Shown piece by piece: positions 1-3,666 of a stretch of 6,393 bases of DNA (the stretch's first letter is position 1; each line of letters opens with the position of its first letter). Both the position numbers and the translations under genes were made by a program. The notes beneath the pieces were generated by a model. The model searched no databases. It saw only the letters and a list, made by a program, of their open reading frames with translations, and was not told where the DNA came from. Source of the DNA: Phycisphaerae bacterium SM23_33 (GTDB taxonomy: Bacteria; Planctomycetota; Phycisphaerae; SM23-33); contig LJUF01000310.1 in assembly GCA_001303665.1 (NCBI GenBank), positions 1 through 6,393 of the forward strand, in the 5' to 3' direction.

Positions 1-520
1 CTTGGTGGACCTCAGCCGGATTTACTTCGTCAAGCTCAAGGACGTGCTCGGCGACGGCTCGCAGCCGGACCGCTTCGGCAACCCCATCTACGACCCCACC
101 GGCAACATGGACCCGCCCTATGACGACGAGACCAGCGCCGACGTTGATGCCGTGACCGTGATTCACGGCCTGGCGGCGCCGCCCGCCGGCGACGCCAACC
201 TCGATCAGGTGGTGGATGGGCTCGACTACAACACCTGGTCGCTGCATTACCGCATGTCCGCCATGACCTGGACGGAAGGCGATTTCAACGGCGATACCAT
301 CGTTGACGGGCTGGACTACAACATCTGGTCGGGCAATTACGCGCACGGCGGGCAGGGCTCCGCCGTGCCGGAGCCGGCCGCCCTGGTGCTTTCCCTGGCT
401 GGGGCGGTGCTGCTCGGCCGAGGCCGGAGACGACCCTGGCAGCGGACGGGCCCTCCGGCTGGGCAGGGCGCGGGTCCTGAGGGCTACCCGCGCCCTCGCC
501 CCGGTTTGCCGATGGCATGA
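1..520 (+). CDS. C-terminal part of a secreted dockerin-like / PEP-CTERM protein (5' partial)
   Basis: The reading frame is open from the left edge, so the true start lies upstream; the TTG at 2 is only the first possible start inside the window. About 172 residues are visible. Residues 1-60 include IYFVKLKDV and ADVDAVTVIHG, which look like the last strands of a beta-rich extracellular domain that I cannot name. Residues 63-113 hold two EF-hand-type dockerin-like repeats. Residues 122-144 form a PEP-CTERM sorting signal: VPEP, a short hydrophobic helix, then RGRRR. In known PEP-CTERM systems this tail is recognised by an exosortase after Sec export. Unusually, a 28-residue Gly/Pro/Arg-rich tail follows the basic cluster, where such proteins normally end. 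The stop (TGA, 518-520) overlaps the ATG of the next gene, suggesting co-transcription and coupled translation. The domain calls are firm; the protein's role is unknown. Confidence 0.85.
   Translation, partial: LVDLSRIYFVKLKDVLGDGSQPDRFGNPIYDPTGNMDPPYDDETSADVDAVTVIHGLAAPPAGDANLDQVVDGLDYNTWSLHYRMSAMTWTEGDFNGDTIVDGLDYNIWSGNYAHGGQGSAVPEPAALVLSLAGAVLLGRGRRRPWQRTGPPAGQGAGPEGYPRPRPGLPMA
188..340 (+). other. Two dockerin-like calcium-binding repeats
   Basis: Two EF-hand-type loops lie 30 residues apart. The first reads GDANLDQVVDGLDYN and the second GDFNGDTIVDGLDYN; both continue into W-S and end in Y. Ligand positions 1, 3, 5 and 12 of a D-x-N-x-D-x-x-V-D-x-x-D loop are kept (D, N, D, D). The usual Gly at position 6 is replaced by Gln in the first and Thr in the second. 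In characterised systems dockerin pairs bind cohesins; in planctomycetes related repeats usually sit just before a C-terminal sorting signal and their partner is mostly unknown. The same VDGLDYNxWS consensus recurs in the minus-strand protein at 2833-3012. Confidence 0.8.
365..433 (+). other. PEP-CTERM sorting signal
   Basis: The translation reads VPEPAALVLSLAGAVLLG followed by a basic cluster RGRRR, the three-part organisation of PEP-CTERM domains: Pro-Glu-Pro, a hydrophobic segment, then Arg-rich. Such tails are processed by exosortase-type transpeptidases; none is encoded in this window. The signal is not the extreme C-terminus here, since 28 codons follow before the stop. Confidence 0.85.
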
Positions 521-1347
521 AAGACTTCGTGAAAAAACCCGCCTTCACGCTGGTCGAACTGCTGGTGGTGATCGGCATCATCGCCCTGCTGATCACCATG
601 CTGATGCCCAGCCTCCGCCGGGCCCGCGAGCTTACGCGCTCCACCCTGTGCAAGACGCAACTGGGCGGGCTGGTCAGGGCCAATCAACTGTACGCGGCCG
701 AGAACGATTACGTCTACGTCCCTGCCGCCAGCGACATCTTCTGGGGCGCCGCCGGCAACCTGAATCGCTGGCACGGGGTCCGCAAGGACCTCAGCAGCCC
801 CTTCGACCCGGCCAAAGGCCCGCTGGCCCGCTATCTGGGACAGGATGGCAAGATCAAGCACTGCCCGTCCTTCACCAACTTCCGCACCGGAGCCGGGGCG
901 GTTGCGTATGAGGCCGGCAGCGGCGGCTACGGCTACTCCGACATCTACGTGGGCTCCCAGTTCTGGAAGTATGGCTTCTACCACAACAGCCCGGGCCAGC
1001 GCCTCGGGGCCCCCGCGGGGCAGATAAGGCACCCGGCCGAGACCGTCATGTTCAGCGACGCCGCCATGCCTCAGGCCCTCGGCGGAAGGCCCGTTTACGT
1101 GGAGGAGTCGTTCTGCTATTGCCCCTTCGGGCTGGACCACAAGGGCAGCGTCACCGCCGCCTTTCCCCGCCAGCCCTCGATCCATTTCCGCCACCTGGAC
1201 CGGGTCAACGTCGGCTGGTGCGACGGCCACGTCGCCGACCGCGATGACTTCCGCTCCATCCCCTCCAACGTCTATGGGGCCAACCCGCAGCAGATGATGG
1301 TCGGCTGGTTCGGCCCCAACGACAATTCCCTCTTCGACCTGGACTGA
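517..1347 (+). CDS. Prepilin-type N-terminal cleavage/methylation protein with H-X9-DG domain
   Basis: A 276-residue pseudopilin-like protein. The N-terminus (MKDFVKKPA then FTLVELLVVIGIIALL) is a type III signal peptide: short and basic, with the expected prepilin peptidase cut between Ala9 and Phe10, Glu at +5 (Glu14), and a hydrophobic helix to about residue 32. A long polar helix with MPSLRRARE follows, a sequence typical of planctomycete members. KHCPSF (residues 114-119) matches the family's Cys-Pro motif. Near the C-terminus His226 is followed nine residues later by Asp236-Gly237, the H-X9-DG motif. These families are greatly expanded in planctomycetes and their exact role is unknown; surface or secretion-associated pseudopilin is an inference. 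ATG 517 is chosen because it begins exactly at the signal peptide. There is no clear Shine-Dalgarno (nearest GAGGG about 35 bases upstream), but the start overlaps the previous stop as ATGA, so translation may depend on termination of the upstream gene. No pilus assembly genes are adjacent. Confidence 0.93.
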   Translation: MKDFVKKPAFTLVELLVVIGIIALLITMLMPSLRRARELTRSTLCKTQLGGLVRANQLYAAENDYVYVPAASDIFWGAAGNLNRWHGVRKDLSSPFDPAKGPLARYLGQDGKIKHCPSFTNFRTGAGAVAYEAGSGGYGYSDIYVGSQFWKYGFYHNSPGQRLGAPAGQIRHPAETVMFSDAAMPQALGGRPVYVEESFCYCPFGLDHKGSVTAAFPRQPSIHFRHLDRVNVGWCDGHVADRDDFRSIPSNVYGANPQQMMVGWFGPNDNSLFDLD

Positions 1348-1909
1348 CCCGTCTGCTGCCCTCGCCACGACCGAGACAAGCCGGAGGCCTGCGAAAACCC
1401 CTCCGCCGCCCCAACCCGGCCGCAAGACCGGCGCCGAGAGACATATTGGGGGGGTGTCCGCTGAACGGGTTTTGACGGGATTTGAGTGTCTCCTGGGCGC
1501 AGCGGCCCGCCCCCAGGCCCGAACCGGCCGCCGCAAACAATTGGAAGCCAAGGCCTTACGGAAACTCCTCCGCCCGGCCGCCGGCCGGCAGTGAGTGAAA
1601 AAGTCGTTCACTGGCCTCTTTTTGGGGCCTATTTTGCCCTCCAGCCCTGGGCCCCAAGGACTTGCGTCGCCTCACCCGCCTCAAAACCGCCCTTCCGAAC
1701 CCCAGAACTGCCTACTTTCCTACCCGATGCCCCTATGGGGTCTTCGCCCTAGCCCGTCCCTGAATCTCCCGTCCGTTCGGCCCCGGCACGTGGGCGGCGG
1801 GTCGCGGGTGCGACGCCAAGGGCGCCCGCGAAGCGGAATCCTGCCCCCGCTAATGGCTGAGCAGGGGGAGATGCCCAGGCCGCTGCACAGGGTTCGATGG
1901 TGCATCAAG

Positions 1910-1933
1910 CCCGGTTGTGACTCCGCAACCGGG
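1910..1933 (+). other. Perfect 8-bp hairpin upstream of a terminator-like stem
   Basis: CCCGGTTG (1910-1917) and CAACCGGG (1926-1933) are exact reverse complements around an 8-base loop TGACTCCG. The right arm overlaps by three bases the GGGGAAG at 1931-1937, which can instead pair with CTTCCCC at 1956-1962. The stem may belong to a structured RNA or leader ending at the terminator-like hairpin. I do not recognise a named riboswitch or small RNA family. Confidence 0.45.
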
Positions 1934-1955
1934 GAAGTGAGCCCTGACCCAGTCG

Positions 1956-1980
1956 CTTCCCCGCTCGGGGAAGGTTTTCT
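1956..1980 (+). terminator. Rho-independent terminator-like hairpin
   Basis: CTTCCCC (1956-1962) and GGGGAAG (1967-1973) form a perfect 7-bp stem with tetraloop GCTC, followed by GTTTTCTTT. A stable stem plus a T-rich run on the same strand fits intrinsic termination of a + strand transcript. It is about 600 bases past the prepilin stop, so it may end a long 3' untranslated region or, more interestingly, a separate small transcript from this intergenic region. A second GGGGAAG at 1931-1937 offers an alternative partner for the left arm. Confidence 0.5.
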
Positions 1981-2362
1981 TTGCGCAGCTGTACCCTTGG
2001 GCAGCATCATGTGGCCCGCGCGGTGACGCGGTGGCAGTAGCAACCTCCGCCTGGGGCTATCCCCCTCGGGGCATCAATTCTGCCCACAGCCGACTGTAGG
2101 AGAATGTAGGAATTCCTGCACGGATCATGCTCACGACGCGCAACATGCGCAGCCGAGCGTTCTGCTATAACTCCAAGTGAACTAGGCGTTTGATCCATAA
2201 GCTCTGGAGGCTGAGGATGATGCAAAGAGCCGTTCCAGAAAGCTCATGACCCGGAGGTGGCGGGCATCGCTGCCCGCATGGAGGATCCCCGCCAGCCGGG
2301 CAAGGTCACCCACGCACTCCGAGTCCTGCTGGCCCAGCGCGTCTGCGGCTCGCCTGGCTGGT

Positions 2363-2378
2363 GCCCGGGGGGCCGGGC
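2363..2378 (-). terminator. Possible terminator hairpin after the minus-strand surface gene
   Basis: Downstream of the minus-strand stop at 2422, a perfect 6-bp stem (GCCCGG, 4-base loop, CCGGGC) lies at 2363-2378. No T-run follows on the minus strand, so it could equally be a chance GC palindrome; a terminator role is inferred only from position. Confidence 0.2.
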
Positions 2379-2421
2379 GATGGGAGCCAGGACAGGGCTT
2401 CCACGGCCGCGCGAATTCGCC

Positions 2422-3597
2422 TCAGATAGGCCCGGTCAGGGCTGACAGGTCCAGCCGGGGCAGCGGCTCCAAGGGGTCCTCAAGCACCGGCGGCTTGACA
2501 GCGCCAGCAGAATCCTCGCGCCCGCTTCGCCACGGGCCGCCTCGCAGTGCCGAGACCATCGGCCAGGGGGGCGCGCTGGCCTCGACCACAAACAGCTTCC
2601 CGAGCCCCACCAGCGGCGGGCTGGGCAAGTCCGCCACAGATGACGCAGGCGTGCTGTCGGCCCGGCGGCCGTCAGCCTGCCCGGCCGCGGCGACTCGGCT
2701 GATCAGGCTTCCCATGTTCCAGGCTGGCGCGGCGGTCTCCGCCCCGGCCGCGGCGGCTGGCCCCATCAGGCTTTCCATCTCCGCCGCCTCCGACCCCCCG
2801 GCCCCGCCGCCGTCCGCACCTTCGCCCAACTCCTCCAGGTAATGCATTGACCAGACGTTGTAGTCCAGCCCGTCCACCGTGTCGTCGGCGTTGAAGTTCC
2901 CGTACTCCCAGCCGCCATCGGCCCAGGCCGGCACGGGCTGCTCCAGGTAGTGCAGCGACCAGGCGTTGTAGTCCAGCCCGTCCACCACCCCGTCGCCGTT
3001 GGCATCGCCCAGGATCGGGGTGACCGGCCCGGCGACCGCGGCCTCCACGACCACCGTCCCGAGGCCCACGCCGCCATCGTGATCGTCCACGCGGACGCTG
3101 ATGGTGTACTGACCCACCTGTTCGTAGACATGGCTGACGGCGAACGTCTTGTCGCGCGTGAGGTAAAGGGGCCTGACCGTGCCATCGCCGTAATCGATCT
3201 CCCCGAGCCAGAAGTCGTCACCGGGATCGACAAACCAGCCAGTTACCTCGACGGGCAGGCCCACCACAGCCTCCGCCGCCTCGACGAAGACCTCGGGAAC
3301 CACGTTTTCCGCACGGATGGCCATCGCACTCGTGGCCGTGCCGCCGTGTGAGTCCGTCACGGTTAGGCGGACGGTATAGTCGCCTTCGTCGGGCAATGCG
3401 AAGGAGAAGTCCGCCTCCGTCCCCTCCAGACCGGGGACGCTGCTGCCCTGGGCATCCAGCACCTGCCAGTGGTACTCCAGCGGGTCGCCTCCCGGGTCGC
3501 CGGCGCTGGCCGTGAGTTGGACCGTCTGGCCTTCATCGACCGTCAGGTCCGTCTCCGGCAGACCCGTCAACGGCGCGTCGCCCGCGCCTTCCAACAC
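2422..3597 (-). CDS. C-terminal part of the giant surface protein: two PKD-like domains, dockerin-like pair, low-complexity tail (separated by a frame break)
   Basis: This 391-codon frame most likely continues the protein at 3567-6393 rather than being its own gene. It has no signal peptide, the first usable start is a TTG at 3597 with no ribosome site, the two frames overlap by 31 bases, and the frame stays open upstream to 3666. Residues 17-97 form a PKD-like domain (YHWQVLDAQ, then GDYTVRLTVTDSHGG). Residues 101-187 form another with near-canonical motifs IDYGDGT and SHVYEQVGQYTISVRVDDHD. Residues 196-255 hold two dockerin-like EF-hand repeats. The remainder, about residues 256-391, is Ala/Gly/Pro/Ser-rich with no LPXTG, PEP-CTERM or transmembrane helix and ends in LDLSALTGPI. 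PKD domains are usually extracellular beta-sandwich spacers or binding modules. The partner bound by the dockerin-like region is unknown. Confidence 0.85.
   Translation of the reverse strand: MLEGAGDAPLTGLPETDLTVDEGQTVQLTASAGDPGGDPLEYHWQVLDAQGSSVPGLEGTEADFSFALPDEGDYTVRLTVTDSHGGTATSAMAIRAENVVPEVFVEAAEAVVGLPVEVTGWFVDPGDDFWLGEIDYGDGTVRPLYLTRDKTFAVSHVYEQVGQYTISVRVDDHDGGVGLGTVVVEAAVAGPVTPILGDANGDGVVDGLDYNAWSLHYLEQPVPAWADGGWEYGNFNADDTVDGLDYNVWSMHYLEELGEGADGGGAGGSEAAEMESLMGPAAAAGAETAAPAWNMGSLISRVAAAGQADGRRADSTPASSVADLPSPPLVGLGKLFVVEASAPPWPMVSALRGGPWRSGREDSAGAVKPPVLEDPLEPLPRLDLSALTGPI
2833..3012 (-). other. Dockerin-like EF-hand pair of the surface protein
   Basis: The first loop reads GDANGDGVVDGLDYN and fits D-x-N-x-D-G-x-V-D-x-x-D fully. 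The second, NFNADDTVDGLDYN, has Asn in place of the first Asp. Both are followed by a W-S pair and HYLE. The spacing between the loops (38 residues, with an aromatic linker) is longer than in the + strand protein at 188-340 (30 residues). The shared YN-x-WS-x-HY tail indicates the two modules are closely related. Confidence 0.8.
3037..3549 (-). other. Two tandem PKD-like domains
   Basis: Two beta-sandwich modules of about 85 residues each occupy 3307-3549 and 3037-3297. The second has the classic IDYGDG turn and the HVYEQVGQYTI strand pair; the first has the WQV core strand and the YTVRLTVTDSHGG ending. A third, more divergent copy precedes them at about 3630-3887, before the frame break. Confidence 0.75.
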
Positions 3598-3666
3598 AGG
3601 TTCACCAGCGCCCGCCCCAGCGCCGCCGATGTAGTGGCGGTCAGTGCTACATGGTAGATGCCCGGA
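3567..3666 (-). other. Frame break inside the surface protein
   Basis: The upstream frame stops at TGA 3569-3567, whereas the downstream frame is open only below the TGA at 3669-3667, so the switch must occur in this interval. Domain content continues across it: a PKD-like module ends in one frame and another begins in the other. Adding one G between 3633 and 3632 (minus-strand sense) would give LTATDIGGAGAGAGEP, matching the usual PKD ending T-x-T-D-x-x-G-G. No A-rich slippery heptamer is visible, so a real mutation or a base error is more likely than programmed frameshifting. Confidence 0.75.

Larger units (their letters stand above)
1348..2421. other. Long intergenic region between convergent genes, no supported coding sequence
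   Basis: About 1.07 kb separates the + strand prepilin gene from the end of the minus-strand surface protein. Open frames exist on both strands, but their translations are Pro/Arg/Gly-rich, show no family motif and begin without a ribosome site, so I call none. GC-rich hairpins are visible: a 6-bp stem at 1382-1405 (CGGAGG/CCTCCG) soon after the prepilin stop; CCGGCC/GGCCGG at 1574-1588; GTCGC/GCGAC at 1801-1814; stems between 1910 and 1973, listed separately; and a 7-bp stem at 2260-2277 (GCGGGCA/TGCCCGC). A 10-bp palindrome AGGAATTCCT lies at 2108-2117. Positions about 2090-2250 appear less GC-rich than the surroundings. No tRNA, rRNA, or standard tmRNA, RNase P or SRP signature was recognised. 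Confidence 0.6.

Noticed and set aside
484..1611. Long minus-strand open frame (375 codons) opposite the prepilin gene
   Set aside because: It lies antisense to a well-supported family gene and its translation shows no domain; GC-rich third positions leave such antisense frames open.
1888..1905. GGTTCGAT resembling a tRNA T-loop or tmRNA end
   Set aside because: The flanking bases do not form a T-stem plus acceptor stem, and no D-arm, anticodon arm or CCA lies at the right spacing.
1906..1962. Cobalamin-type riboswitch suggested by GGTTGTGACTCCG
   Set aside because: The CCGCCACTG-type B12 box and surrounding conserved stems are absent, and no vitamin B12 gene follows.
2161..2172. TATAAC as a -10 promoter box
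   Set aside because: No -35-like hexamer occurs 16-18 bases upstream and no gene follows on that strand.
1720..2225. Small open frames in the intergenic region on both strands
   Set aside because: No ribosome sites or family motifs and a skewed Arg/Pro/Gly composition; the minus-strand frame at 2007-2225 starts with TTG and matches nothing I recognise.
3567..3666. Programmed -1 ribosomal frameshift
   Set aside because: The direction fits -1, but no slippery A-AAA-AAG-type heptamer and no obvious stimulatory hairpin is visible; a missing base is simpler.
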